Positions 32,540 through 40,807 of a stretch of 64,000 nt of DNA are shown here, in pieces (positions within the stretch are counted from its first letter, which is position 1; each line of letters starts with the position of its first letter). The notes beneath the pieces are model-generated. The model saw nothing but the letters and a program-made list of their open reading frames with translations, ran no database searches and had not been told where the DNA came from. The DNA lies in the NCBI RefSeq assembly GCF_003253485.1, contig NZ_QKTX01000005.1:124001-188000 (forward strand). The letters run 5' to 3'. Position numbers and translations under genes: made by a program. The DNA comes from Algoriphagus aquaeductus. GTDB lineage: Bacteria; Bacteroidota; Bacteroidia; Cytophagales; Cyclobacteriaceae.

Positions 32540-34403
32540 GCTTTCCTCTCTACTCTTTCTTTTTGGTCTTTTCTTATTCTCGGATATTTCTGCCCAAGAA
32601 ATCCAAAAAGGCTATTTCCGCTCTCCCGTCAAGCCAGGCGGCAGAAATTACCTTTCCGGTAACTTCTCCGAACTTCGACCCAACCACTTTCATACCGGGT
32701 TGGACTATAAATTCGGAGGAGTCGAAGGCGAGCCCATTTATGCAGCTGCAGACGGATGGGTGCATCGGATCAAAATTTCCTCTTTCGGCTACGGGAATGT
32801 CATTTACCTCAAGCATCCCAGCGGAAATATCACGCTGTATGGACACCTCAGAAACTTCGTACCTAAGCTTCACGACTGGATGGTACAAAAGATGTATGAG
32901 GCGGAGCAAAATGAATTGGAAGTTTTTCCCGCTGTCGGAGAATTGCCGGTGAAAAAAGGGGAATTGATTGCCTATGGAGGAAATACCGGAAGTTCGGGAG
33001 GTCCACACCTGCATTTTGAAATCCGGGACAGTTTGGATCGGGCCATGGACCCCTTGAAGGCGGGCTTCACAGAAATCCTCGACAACATCCCTCCTACTCC
33101 TCAAAAAATCGCCATAGTCCCGCTGGAAATCGACAGCCGGGTAAATGGGAAATTTCAACGGTTGGAGCTTACTCCTGTACTCAGCGGCTCAAGCTATCGG
33201 ATCCCCGAAACGATCCGGGTAACCGGAAAAGTCGGACTGGAAATCCAAAGCTATGATAAACTAGATGGCGCAGAAAATCAGAATGGTTTTCCAAAATTCG
33301 AGGTTTCGGATGATAATGGACTGCTCTATACCTTGTTGATCAATCAAGTTGATTTCAACTACACCAGACATTTTTTATTGCATACCCATCAAAATCGCTT
33401 CACGCGTCTGTATCACCAACCTGACCTGAAATTTGACTTCTTTACCCCCAATTCCACCGGTACGGGAACCTTTCAGGTAGAAGCCGGTCAAAAGAAGAAT
33501 GTGCAAATCCGCCTCTCCGATGCCTACAGCAATTCCCGCTTGGTCAATCTGACTTTGACCGGAGCTGACCTGGATTCAACGATCGCAGACGGAGCCGGTC
33601 CGGTAAGTCCCCAAGTAAGCTTCTTCAAAAGCATCATGAAAATCAAAGTCAAGCAATCAGACAAAGGCGGATTAGCGAAGTATTTTATTGGAAATCAAGC
33701 CTATGAAATACTCCCAGCCTATCAGGATGCACAGAGCCGAACCTACCTCTGGGACTTGAGATTTGGTATCCCGAGCAAAATTGACCTTTGTTCAGAAATA
33801 TACATTCCGGAAATCATCGGACATTTTCCCGTTGGAAAAGAGCAGCTTTTGGCCACAGAAAAATTGACTGTAAAAGTGGAAGAAAACAGCCTCTTGGAGG
33901 ATTTGTACCTCCGGGTAGCCCACTCAGGTCCAGCCAACTCTCCCGTACTTCGCCTTCAGGAAATTACAGAGTATCTTTGGAACCCCATCGAACTGCTTTG
34001 GGATGTAAATGGCTACGCTGGAGACAAAACCAAGACCCATGTGTACCAACGCTCCCCCAATGGCGCTCGCTCCTTTGTCGGAGGGAATTGGGAAGGCGGC
34101 CAAATCCGCTTCAAAACCAGAAATTTTGGTAGTTTTGTTTTGGCCGAAGACAATGTCAAACCCACCATCACACCCATTCGGGTCAATGCACAAGGCATGA
34201 GATTTACGATCAAGGACAACCTGTCAGGAATCCGAAGTTTTGAGGCTTGGGTAGATGGAAAATGGGTGCTGATGCGCTATGAACACAAGCAGGCGGTCAT
34301 CTGGTCCGAAACAAAAGCTAAACAACCGCTGAAAGGGACGGTTTTACTGAAGGTCACCGATATGGCCGGCAATGTAGCCGAGTATCGCACGACCATTTCT
34401 TAA
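32508..34403 (+). CDS. M23-family peptidase (LytM-like)
   Basis: 631 residues. A signal peptide ends D-I-S-A-Q (about residue 30). The metallopeptidase domain (about 50-180) has the zinc motif H-x-G-L-D in N-H-F-H-T-G-L-D and the distal G-P-H-L-H-F-E near 164-170; both His groups and the Asp are present. The long C-terminal part (about 200-631) is beta-rich and Ig-like, with no known name. It probably cuts peptidoglycan cross-bridges in the periplasm. ATG 32508 lies 32 nt inside the FAH gene, and no later ATG in frame keeps the signal peptide. Confidence 0.9.
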   Translation: MKKCWILKSGKLSSLLFLFGLFLFSDISAQEIQKGYFRSPVKPGGRNYLSGNFSELRPNHFHTGLDYKFGGVEGEPIYAAADGWVHRIKISSFGYGNVIYLKHPSGNITLYGHLRNFVPKLHDWMVQKMYEAEQNELEVFPAVGELPVKKGELIAYGGNTGSSGGPHLHFEIRDSLDRAMDPLKAGFTEILDNIPPTPQKIAIVPLEIDSRVNGKFQRLELTPVLSGSSYRIPETIRVTGKVGLEIQSYDKLDGAENQNGFPKFEVSDDNGLLYTLLINQVDFNYTRHFLLHTHQNRFTRLYHQPDLKFDFFTPNSTGTGTFQVEAGQKKNVQIRLSDAYSNSRLVNLTLTGADLDSTIADGAGPVSPQVSFFKSIMKIKVKQSDKGGLAKYFIGNQAYEILPAYQDAQSRTYLWDLRFGIPSKIDLCSEIYIPEIIGHFPVGKEQLLATEKLTVKVEENSLLEDLYLRVAHSGPANSPVLRLQEITEYLWNPIELLWDVNGYAGDKTKTHVYQRSPNGARSFVGGNWEGGQIRFKTRNFGSFVLAEDNVKPTITPIRVNAQGMRFTIKDNLSGIRSFEAWVDGKWVLMRYEHKQAVIWSETKAKQPLKGTVLLKVTDMAGNVAEYRTTIS

Positions 34404-34428
34404 TTGTTCCATTCAAACCAACAAAATT

Positions 34429-34878
34429 ATGTCACTAGAAGTAGGCCAAATGGCCCCAGATTTCGAAGCAAAAATTGAAACAGGCGAAACCATCAAGCTC
34501 TCCGATTACCGCGGCAAAAAGGTAGTTCTTTACTTTTACCCCAAAGATGCCACCCCCGGATGCACCGCTCAAGCCTGTAACCTGAGAGACAACTATGATG
34601 CTTTATTGAAAGCCGGTTATGTGGTACTCGGAATCAGTTCGGATGATGAAAAATCACATAAGAAATTTATAGAAAAGCAAAACCTCCCCTTCCCTTTGAT
34701 CGCGGATACGGATCTGAAAGTGCACGAAGCCTATGGTACCTGGGTCGAAAAATCCATGTATGGCCGAAAGTACATGGGCACCGCAAGAACCACTTTTGTA
34801 ATTGATGAGGAAGGAAAAATTGCTGAGGTAATCGAGAAAGTCGATACCAAAAACCATACTGCTCAAATCCTCAAATAA
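34429..34878 (+). CDS. bcp: Thioredoxin-dependent thiol peroxidase
   Basis: 149 residues, normal for bacterioferritin comigratory protein (PRXQ/BCP). The peroxidatic Cys is in P-G-C-T-A-Q-A-C (near 45), and the second Cys five residues later fits the BCP resolving-Cys pattern. F-Y-P-K-D-A-T-P-G-C is the active-site loop, and R-T-T-F-V-I-D near 120 closes the fold. It reduces hydroperoxides with thioredoxin in the cytoplasm. The transketolase gene begins 9 nt downstream. Confidence 0.93.
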   Translation: MSLEVGQMAPDFEAKIETGETIKLSDYRGKKVVLYFYPKDATPGCTAQACNLRDNYDALLKAGYVVLGISSDDEKSHKKFIEKQNLPFPLIADTDLKVHEAYGTWVEKSMYGRKYMGTARTTFVIDEEGKIAEVIEKVDTKNHTAQILK

Positions 34879-34887
34879 ACCTAGCTA

Positions 34888-35739
34888 ATGGAAAAACAAT
34901 CAATTGAACAACTCCAAAACATCTGCACACAGCTGCGCAGGGATGTACTGAGAATGGTACATGCCGTCCAGTCAGGACACCCCGGTGCACCGCTTGGCTG
35001 TGCCGAATTCTTCGTCGCGCTGTATTTTGACCAACTTCACCACAATCCTGATTTTAAAATGAACGGTTCAGGTGAAGACCTTTTCTTCCTTTCCAATGGT
35101 CACCTATCTGCAGGATGGTATTCTGTCTTGGCAAGAAGTGGCTATTTCCCGGTAGAAGAACTGAAAACCTTCCGAAAACTCAATTCCAGACTTCAGGGTC
35201 ACCCGGCTACACACGAGCACCTTCCGGGTATCCGTATAGCTTCAGGTTCTTTGGGTCAGGGACTTTCGGTTGCCTTAGGAGCAGCTCAGGCCAAAAAACT
35301 CAATCAAGACGACAAATTGGTGTATATCCTGATGGGTGATGGCGAGCTACAGGAAGGGCAAGTATGGGAAGCGGCGATGTATGCGGCACATTATGGAGTG
35401 GACAATTTGATTGCCACGGTAGATTACAACGGTCAGCAAATTGACGGTCCCACGACCAAAGTGATGGACCTGAAAAATCTGAAAGCCAAATGGGAAGCTT
35501 TTGGCTGGGAGGTCATCGAAACCAAAAACGGAAACGATCTCAAATCTGTAATCGAAGGATTGGAATTGGCGAAGTCATTGACCGGAAAAGGAAAGCCGGT
35601 GATGAACTTACTCTACACCGAAATGGGCTACGGCGTGGACTTCATGGTCGGCACGCACAAGTGGCACGGTTCCCCTCCAAACGACGAGCAGTTGGCCAAA
35701 GCATTGGGTCAATTGGAAGAGACACTCGGTGATTATTGA
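34888..35739 (+). CDS. Transketolase, N-terminal subunit
   Basis: 283 residues, matching the TPP-binding half of transketolase made as a separate protein. The TPP motif is G-D-G-E-L-Q-E-G near 150, ending V-D-Y-N-G-Q near 178, with G-S-L-G-Q-G-L-S near 112 and S-G-H-P-G-A-P-L-G near 30. It pairs with the C-terminal subunit encoded 24 nt downstream, moving two-carbon units in the non-oxidative pentose phosphate pathway. Split forms are common in Bacteroidota. Confidence 0.95.
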   Translation: MEKQSIEQLQNICTQLRRDVLRMVHAVQSGHPGAPLGCAEFFVALYFDQLHHNPDFKMNGSGEDLFFLSNGHLSAGWYSVLARSGYFPVEELKTFRKLNSRLQGHPATHEHLPGIRIASGSLGQGLSVALGAAQAKKLNQDDKLVYILMGDGELQEGQVWEAAMYAAHYGVDNLIATVDYNGQQIDGPTTKVMDLKNLKAKWEAFGWEVIETKNGNDLKSVIEGLELAKSLTGKGKPVMNLLYTEMGYGVDFMVGTHKWHGSPPNDEQLAKALGQLEETLGDY

Positions 35740-35763
35740 TTTCCCATCCCAAAAGACAAGAAG

Positions 35764-36726
35764 ATGAGCTTAGACTTAAAATTTACCTATACAGAAAAAA
35801 AAGACACCCGTTCCGGTTTCGGTGACGGCTTCCTCGAGGCAGGAAGAAGAAATCCCAATGTGGTGGGCCTTTGTGCCGACTTGATCGGATCCCTGAAAAT
35901 GGGCGATTTCCAAAAAGAATTTCCGGATCGCTTTTTCCAGACTGGTATCGCCGAGGCGAATATGATCGGTTTGGCTGCAGGGATGACCTTGGGAGGAAAA
36001 ATTCCTTTTGCAGGTACCTTCGCCAACTTTGCCACCGGTCGGGTATATGACCAAATCCGTCAATCCGTTGCCTATTCTGATAAAAACGTGAAAATCTGTG
36101 CATCTCATGCCGGTTTGACGCTTGGAGAAGACGGTGCCACACACCAAATCTTGGAGGACTTAGGCATGATGAAAATGCTCCCGCACATGACCGTGATCAA
36201 CCCTTGTGATTACAATCAGACCAAAGCAGCGACTTTGGCGATTGCGGAGTACGAAGGGCCTGTTTACCTAAGATTTGGACGCCCAAGCTGGCCAATCTTC
36301 ACTCCCGCAGATCAGAAGTTTGAAATCGGGAAAGCCTGGAAAATGATTGATGGCAAGGATGTGACCATTTTCGCTACCGGACACTTAGTTTGGGAAGCCG
36401 TAGTGGCTGAGGCCATGCTTCGTCAGGAAGGTATCCATGCGGAGGTCATCAACATCCATACGATCAAGCCTCTGGATCAAGAAGCAATCCTCGAATCAGT
36501 GAAAAAGACCGGTTGTGCGGTATCTGCCGAGGAGCATCAGATCAACGGTGGCTTGGGTGACAGCATTGCTCAAACTTTGATTCGTCACAATCCTGCGCCA
36601 TTAGAGTATGTGGGTGTCAATGACAGCTTCGGCGAGTCAGGCACCCCAACACAATTGCTGGAGAAATACGGTTTGAATGCCGAAAATATCGTGAAGGCTG
36701 CAAAAAGAGCATTAGCGAGAAAATAA
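35764..36726 (+). CDS. Transketolase, C-terminal subunit
   Basis: 320 residues: the pyrimidine-binding and C-terminal domains of transketolase. D-R-F-F-Q-T-G-I-A-E-A-N-M-I-G-L-A-A-G (about 56-75) holds the catalytic Glu, A-S-H-A-G-L-T-L-G-E-D-G-A-T-H-Q the substrate-binding His, and the final domain begins near D-V-T-I-F-A-T-G-H. It forms the active enzyme with the preceding gene product. Its stop codon overlaps the first hairpin of the downstream repeat cluster. Confidence 0.95.
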   Translation: MSLDLKFTYTEKKDTRSGFGDGFLEAGRRNPNVVGLCADLIGSLKMGDFQKEFPDRFFQTGIAEANMIGLAAGMTLGGKIPFAGTFANFATGRVYDQIRQSVAYSDKNVKICASHAGLTLGEDGATHQILEDLGMMKMLPHMTVINPCDYNQTKAATLAIAEYEGPVYLRFGRPSWPIFTPADQKFEIGKAWKMIDGKDVTIFATGHLVWEAVVAEAMLRQEGIHAEVINIHTIKPLDQEAILESVKKTGCAVSAEEHQINGGLGDSIAQTLIRHNPAPLEYVGVNDSFGESGTPTQLLEKYGLNAENIVKAAKRALARK

Positions 36727-36755
36727 CCTTTGAGGTTTTCCAAACCTCGAAGGTT
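36725..36755. repeat. Outer REP-like hairpin, left (AACCTTTGAGG)
   Basis: AACCTTTGAGGTTT / AAACCTCGAAGGTT pair with a 3-nt loop and one wobble, overlapping the transketolase stop codon and followed by a T-run. A matching copy lies at 38189-38221 on the far side of the AAA gene. It could also serve as the transketolase terminator. Confidence 0.7.
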
Positions 36756-36761
36756 TTTTCT

Positions 36762-36791
36762 CACCGCAAAGAACGCAGAGAAACGCAAAGG
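36762..36791 (+). repeat. Solo copy of the ACCGCAAAGAACGC repeat
   Basis: CACCGCAAAGAACGCAGAGA followed by AACGCAAAGG matches the right arm of the GxxExxY cassette over ACCGCAAAGAACGC (14 of 14). No GxxExxY gene is adjacent here. Confidence 0.65.
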
Positions 36792-36812
36792 CCTTTTTGA
36801 AAAATGAATTTT

Positions 36813-36842
36813 ATCCTGCTTCTCCCGAAGCAGGATTTTTTG
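36813..36842. repeat. Inner hairpin, left (ATCCTGCTTC)
   Basis: A 10-bp perfect stem ATCCTGCTTC / GAAGCAGGAT with a TCCC loop, then a T-run. It can terminate plus-strand transcripts and sits 15-20 bp past the end of the minus-strand AAA gene. A related copy is at 38115-38139. Confidence 0.75.
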
Positions 36843-36856
36843 TTTTGGTTAAAAAA

Positions 36857-37984
36857 CTACAAAACAAATTCCTCAAAATTTTCAGCGTGAATAGTTTGTA
36901 TGGAGGCTTCGGGATATGCCTGCCTAAAGGTAGATGGAATCTTGACTTTGGCTTTTGGACTCCATTTAAATTCCCAAGCAGAAAGCTTTCCTTCTACTTC
37001 TTCCACATAATCAATTTCCTGTTGGGCATGGGTTCTCCAAAAATATCCCCGATTAAACTGTCCCTCTAAGGCATTTTTCTTGAAACGTTCCGCCATCAGA
37101 AAGTTTTCCCACAAAGCCCCGACATCTGTCCTACTTTCCAAGGGAAGAAAATTATTGATCAGGCTGTTTCGGATACCATTGTCTACAAAATAGACTTTCT
37201 TAGCTTTTTTGAGCTCATTACGTAGATTCCTACTGAAAGAACCCAGCCTGAAAATGATAAATGCTTGTTCCAAAAGGGTGATGTATTTTTCCACGGTCTC
37301 ATTGTCCAAACCAGCCATCATCCCTAATTCGTGGTAAGAAACCTCATTCCCTACCTGGTAAGCCAAAGCCTGAAGCAACTTGATGATCTGTTCAGGTTTG
37401 CGCAAATTCCCCAATGCAAAAACATCTTTGAATAGATAAGAATCCGCAATCATTCTTAGCCGATCGGCTGCATCGGCTAGATTCAAGACAATTTCTGGAT
37501 AATATCCATAAACCATTCTTGAGGGAATCATCCGCTTTTCTTCTAAGAAATTGCCTTGGTTTACCATTTCTGTAAAAGAGAAGGGGAAAAGAAAATATTC
37601 CCATTTCCTTCCGGTAAGGGGTTCTTTAATACTATTGGAGAGTTCAAAAGCAGAGGAACCGGTGACCAACACTTTGACCTCAGGAAAATTATCAACGATG
37701 ATTTTGATACAAATGCCAATATTTTGAATTCGTTGTGCTTCATCGATGACAAGCGTTTTCGATTTTCCAATCAATGTTTTGAGTTTGGTAGAACTTGGGC
37801 TTTCCAGCATTTCGCGGATATCCGCATCATCTCCATTCCACCACAGTATTGGAAGCTGAAAATTATCGGCAAGGTGCTTCAATAGGGTGCTTTTGCCCAC
37901 TTGTCTTGGGCCAAAAATGATAATGGCTTTTGGGTCCTGAAGACGCTTGGTTAGCTTATCTTGAACTTGTCTCTGAATAAACAT
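36857..37984 (-). CDS. AAA_14 ATPase with C-terminal DUF4143
   Basis: 375 residues from ATG 37984; five in-frame upstream codons fall in the operator and are not needed. Walker A is G-P-R-Q-V-G-K-S-T (25-33), and Walker B is L-V-I-D-E-A-Q near 83. The DUF4143 domain begins near 190 (F-K-D-V-F-A-L) and contains the PD-(D/E)XK-like D-Y...E-F-K in E-I-D-Y-V-E-E and A-W-E-F-K-W near 332-347. Such solitary ATPases are common in Bacteroidota and archaea and vary in copy number; their role is unknown. It lies inside two nested pairs of hairpin repeats and has a double palindrome over its start. Confidence 0.9.
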   Translation of the reverse strand: MFIQRQVQDKLTKRLQDPKAIIIFGPRQVGKSTLLKHLADNFQLPILWWNGDDADIREMLESPSSTKLKTLIGKSKTLVIDEAQRIQNIGICIKIIVDNFPEVKVLVTGSSAFELSNSIKEPLTGRKWEYFLFPFSFTEMVNQGNFLEEKRMIPSRMVYGYYPEIVLNLADAADRLRMIADSYLFKDVFALGNLRKPEQIIKLLQALAYQVGNEVSYHELGMMAGLDNETVEKYITLLEQAFIIFRLGSFSRNLRNELKKAKKVYFVDNGIRNSLINNFLPLESRTDVGALWENFLMAERFKKNALEGQFNRGYFWRTHAQQEIDYVEEVEGKLSAWEFKWSPKAKVKIPSTFRQAYPEASIQTIHAENFEEFVL

Positions 37985-38048
37985 AATCGCAAATATCATT
38001 TAAAATTTGCGATTATAATCGCTGATTTCATATAAAATTTGCGATTTA
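37983..38048 (-). promoter_or_regulatory. Tandem palindromic operator over the AAA_14 start codon
   Basis: Site 1: ATAATCGCAAAT (37983-37994) and ATTTGCGATTAT (38005-38016), perfect 12-bp arms with a 10-bp spacer. Site 2: ATAATCGCTGAT (38015-38026) and ATTTGCGATTTA (38037-38048), imperfect arms with the same spacer. The sites repeat every 32 bp, about three helical turns, and the first arm overlaps the ATG. Confidence 0.7.
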
Positions 38049-38114
38049 ATGACTAGATGGCTCAAGGTTAATCTTTCAAAGGGAGACTTAAAAAACCAAA
38101 GGTATCCCCAACTT

Positions 38115-38139
38115 TATCCTGCTTCCTCTTGAGCAGGAT
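38115..38139. repeat. Inner hairpin, right (ATCCTGCT)
   Basis: ATCCTGCT / AGCAGGAT with an intervening TCCTCTTG. The flanking TTTATCCTGCTTC and GAGCAGGATTTT match the left copy at 36813. Confidence 0.65.
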
Positions 38140-38158
38140 TTTCTTTTTTATAACCAAT

Positions 38159-38180
38159 TCCTGCTTTCGGAAAAGCAGGA
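38159..38180. repeat. Hairpin TCCTGCTTT
   Basis: TCCTGCTTT / AAAGCAGGA with a CGGA loop, an extra member of the inner hairpin family next to the right inner copy. Confidence 0.55.
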
Positions 38181-38188
38181 CCGCCGAT

Positions 38189-38221
38189 AACCTTTGAGGT
38201 CTTTTTCTGACCTCGAAGGTT
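38189..38221. repeat. Outer REP-like hairpin, right (AACCTTTGAGG)
   Basis: AACCTTTGAGGT (38189-38200) pairs with ACCTCGAAGGTT (38210-38221). The first 12 nt equal those of the left copy at 36725. Confidence 0.7.
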
Positions 38222-38236
38222 TTATTCCAAATCAAA

Positions 38237-38267
38237 GACCTTCGGGGTTTCAAAAACCCCAAAGGTC
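38237..38267. repeat. Variant REP-like hairpin (GACCTTCGGGG)
   Basis: GACCTTCGGGGTTT / AAACCCCAAAGGTC with a CAA loop and one mismatch, directly after the right outer hairpin. Confidence 0.6.
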
Positions 38268-38322
38268 GTACTCCTGGCTAAAAATTTGTACCTTCATTCA
38301 CCTCACCAAATTCTTTTTAGCC

Positions 38323-38616
38323 ATGGAAAATTACGAACCTACCCTAGTCGAAACTTTGGAAAAACTCCGAAAAGAAGGATACACCGAAGACTTCAATATC
38401 CGATTCGACAGCCTGATTTGCGGAGATATTTGTCTGCTTCCCAACCAGTTTGAGGTGGATCGTACCTACCGGTTTGAAGGAAATACCAATCCTGCGGATG
38501 AGGCTATCCTGTTTGCCATATCCTCAATCGATGGAGAAATCAAAGGCGTTTTGGTCAATTCCTATGGCGTGTATGCCGATGAAATGACCAAGGAAATGGT
38601 GGACAAACTGCGGTAG
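38323..38616 (+). CDS. Conserved small protein of unknown function
   Basis: 97 residues from ATG 38323; the longer reading runs through the hairpin cluster. Motifs G-Y-T-E-D-F-N-I, F-E-V-D-x-x-Y-R-F-E-G and Y-G-V-Y-A-D-E are typical of a short Bacteroidota family that databases have sometimes labelled phosphoribosylpyrophosphate synthetase. The real PRPP enzyme is three times longer and lacks these motifs, so I would not use that name. A GNAT gene follows 19 nt downstream. Confidence 0.78.
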   Translation: MENYEPTLVETLEKLRKEGYTEDFNIRFDSLICGDICLLPNQFEVDRTYRFEGNTNPADEAILFAISSIDGEIKGVLVNSYGVYADEMTKEMVDKLR

Positions 38617-38635
38617 ATTTCCCTAATTTTCGGGA

Positions 38636-39184
38636 ATGGAACAGCCCATCATTCTTTCAGATTACCTGGTCTTAAATCGCATTTTACCAGAAGACCAACC
38701 TACACTATACAAGCTAATGGACGAAGTCTATCGGGCGAGTTACCGCTACATCTGGTATGATGAGGGAGATTGGTATGTGGATTTGATTTATCGTCCAGAA
38801 ACTGTTTTGAAGGAGCTTTCCCGTAGTCGAAGCCATTACTTTTTTGTGGAATGGAATGGTGAAAAAATCGGAATTTTAAAGTACGACTTTCCCTTTTCCC
38901 CAAGAGAAATCGATATCCCCAATGCTATGAAGCTTCATCGGCTGTATCTACATCCCAAAGCGCATGGAAAAGGTCTCGCTCCCCTCCTGATGCAGCATTG
39001 CGAACAAGTTGCCAAAGAAAACCAGCTGGATTCGATTTGGCTGGAGGCGATGGAATGTCAGCCTCAGGCTAAGCGGTTTTATGAGAAAAATGGTTTTGAG
39101 CACCTGATGACTTACACGCTGGATTTTGAACAGATGTATCCGGAATACCGGAATATTCAGATCATGAAAAAGAATTTGGCATGA
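38636..39184 (+). CDS. GNAT-family N-acetyltransferase
   Basis: 182 residues. Acetyl-CoA binding motif A is L-H-R-L-Y-L-H-P-K-A-H-G-K-G-L-A-P-L-L-M near 101-120 (Q/R-x-x-G-x-A variant H-G-K-G-L-A). Motif B is F-Y-E-K-N-G-F-E near 150. It probably acetylates an amine of a small molecule or protein; the substrate is unknown. It is cotranscribed with the small gene upstream. Confidence 0.88.
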   Translation: MEQPIILSDYLVLNRILPEDQPTLYKLMDEVYRASYRYIWYDEGDWYVDLIYRPETVLKELSRSRSHYFFVEWNGEKIGILKYDFPFSPREIDIPNAMKLHRLYLHPKAHGKGLAPLLMQHCEQVAKENQLDSIWLEAMECQPQAKRFYEKNGFEHLMTYTLDFEQMYPEYRNIQIMKKNLA

Positions 39185-39253
39185 TCTTTCATTTTCTTAG
39201 AATCGATTAAACTTCATTAATGCATTCATTCTTCCATTTTATCCTAGGAATCT

Positions 39254-40807
39254 ATGTTTAGCCGATTAGTTTTCAGCATATTATTTTTAATGGCCTTTGT
39301 CCAGGTTTCTTGTACCAAATCAGAATCCAAATCCAAACTTGATTCTAAAAAGTTTGATTTGACCTTTTCCTCCCCATCTTTCAAAAAAGAAACTAACGAA
39401 CTCATCGGCGTCTATTTTATGCCTTCCTGGAATACTTCCCCTGATCCTAATGTGGACCGGGATAGCTTTTGGTCCTGCCTTCAAAATCCTGCGGATTGTG
39501 CCAACCTTCAAAATACTGGAACCTGGGGGCCACGGGGAAGAATTTATAATGCCCGATATCCTTACGAAGGCCCTTATCTAAATAGGAAACCGATTGCTGA
39601 ACTTAAGGGTTTTTACTCCCGAACCGACCCCGAGGTGGCTCGCAAGCAACTTCAATACATGAAAAGCTATGGGATTGATTTTTTCGCCTACGACTGGTTT
39701 TTTGGCAGACATTACTACTATCACCTTTATTTTGGCCCTCAGTCAAAAATCTACTATCCTCAAGGCTGGCCTATCGATCCCAATCGGGACGGCCGGGTGG
39801 CAGTACCGGGCTTGGTCGAATGGGGTGATCAGCTCGAAGTGCTTTTGGCAGAAAATGCGAAACTTCCTAAAGAGGAACAGCTAAAATTTGCCATCAACTG
39901 GTGCGACGATAGTCACGAACGCTGGATGCTGTGGCTAAAAGTGGGCTCACCAGAAGAAATGGCCCGAAACGCCAATTATCCTGGGGAAAAACCTGACAAG
40001 GCGCTCTACCTGAAGGTTCACGAAAAAATAACCCAACTCTGGATTGATCAATATTTCAGCAGGGAGGATTACCTCAAAGAAGCCGATGGCAGACCCGTAG
40101 TGTATTTTTATTTTCCCCAAGACACAGAATCCAGAGCAGCCTTCTATGGGCTGAAGATGAATGATTTACTGGAACTTTCTCAGGCCACAGCCAAAAAAGC
40201 CGGATTGCCCGGAATCAAATTTATCGCAGTGATGGCAGGTCCCATGCTGGAGCGGGAACGCATGTATGGACTTCCCACTCGCTGGAGAGCCAATAATCCC
40301 AATCGTCCCTGGGAAGGCGGAAGGTATCAAAACCGTCAGCTTTTACAGGAATATGTCCCCAGACTCAAAGGAATGGGCTTTGAAGGCATGACGGCCTACG
40401 TTTACCACAACTTTATGGAAAAAGACAACCGATCCTATGCTGACATGCGGGAAACCTACCGAAGGCACTGGAATCGATGGTCAGAGCAGTTTAAGAATGA
40501 TCCAAATTTTGAATATCAAGTTCCTGTGGCGATGGGTTGGGATATGCGACCTGCAGGAGGCACTTGGCCTCAAACCAGCGGATTCCCTTCAGAACCCTAC
40601 AAAGACCTCGTTCATAGCGATAAATCTTCCTTCACAGCCAAACTCAAGGAAGCTCAAGCTATCTCCCAAAAATACCGATCCGCCAACGGCAATACCGTGA
40701 TGATTTGCTGCTGGAACGAATACCTGGAAGGAAACTACATCGAACCTACCGAAGGTCACGGTTTCAGCTATCTGGAAGCCATAAGAGACGTATTTGGAAA
40801 AAAATAA
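39254..40807 (+). CDS. GH99-like/WbsX-family lipoprotein
   Basis: 517 residues. The lipobox F-V-Q-V-S-C gives C20. The domain resembles the GH99-like WbsX group: I-G-V-Y-F-M-P-S-W near 49, Y-G-I-D-F-F-A-Y-D-W-F-F near 138, and W-N-E-Y-L-E-G-N-Y-I-E-P near 486 with the likely acidic residues. Relatives are endo-mannanases or enzymes acting on polysaccharides; no activity is known for this one. It probably acts in the periplasm or on the cell surface. No SusC/D genes are near. Confidence 0.8.
   Translation: MFSRLVFSILFLMAFVQVSCTKSESKSKLDSKKFDLTFSSPSFKKETNELIGVYFMPSWNTSPDPNVDRDSFWSCLQNPADCANLQNTGTWGPRGRIYNARYPYEGPYLNRKPIAELKGFYSRTDPEVARKQLQYMKSYGIDFFAYDWFFGRHYYYHLYFGPQSKIYYPQGWPIDPNRDGRVAVPGLVEWGDQLEVLLAENAKLPKEEQLKFAINWCDDSHERWMLWLKVGSPEEMARNANYPGEKPDKALYLKVHEKITQLWIDQYFSREDYLKEADGRPVVYFYFPQDTESRAAFYGLKMNDLLELSQATAKKAGLPGIKFIAVMAGPMLERERMYGLPTRWRANNPNRPWEGGRYQNRQLLQEYVPRLKGMGFEGMTAYVYHNFMEKDNRSYADMRETYRRHWNRWSEQFKNDPNFEYQVPVAMGWDMRPAGGTWPQTSGFPSEPYKDLVHSDKSSFTAKLKEAQAISQKYRSANGNTVMICCWNEYLEGNYIEPTEGHGFSYLEAIRDVFGKK

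Noticed and set aside
38068-38262. A minus-strand frame in the hairpin cluster
   Set aside because: It reads through inverted repeats and hairpins only.
38323-38616. Naming the 97-residue protein as phosphoribosylpyrophosphate synthetase
   Set aside because: It is far too short and lacks the PRPP-binding motif; the label in databases appears to be inherited annotation.
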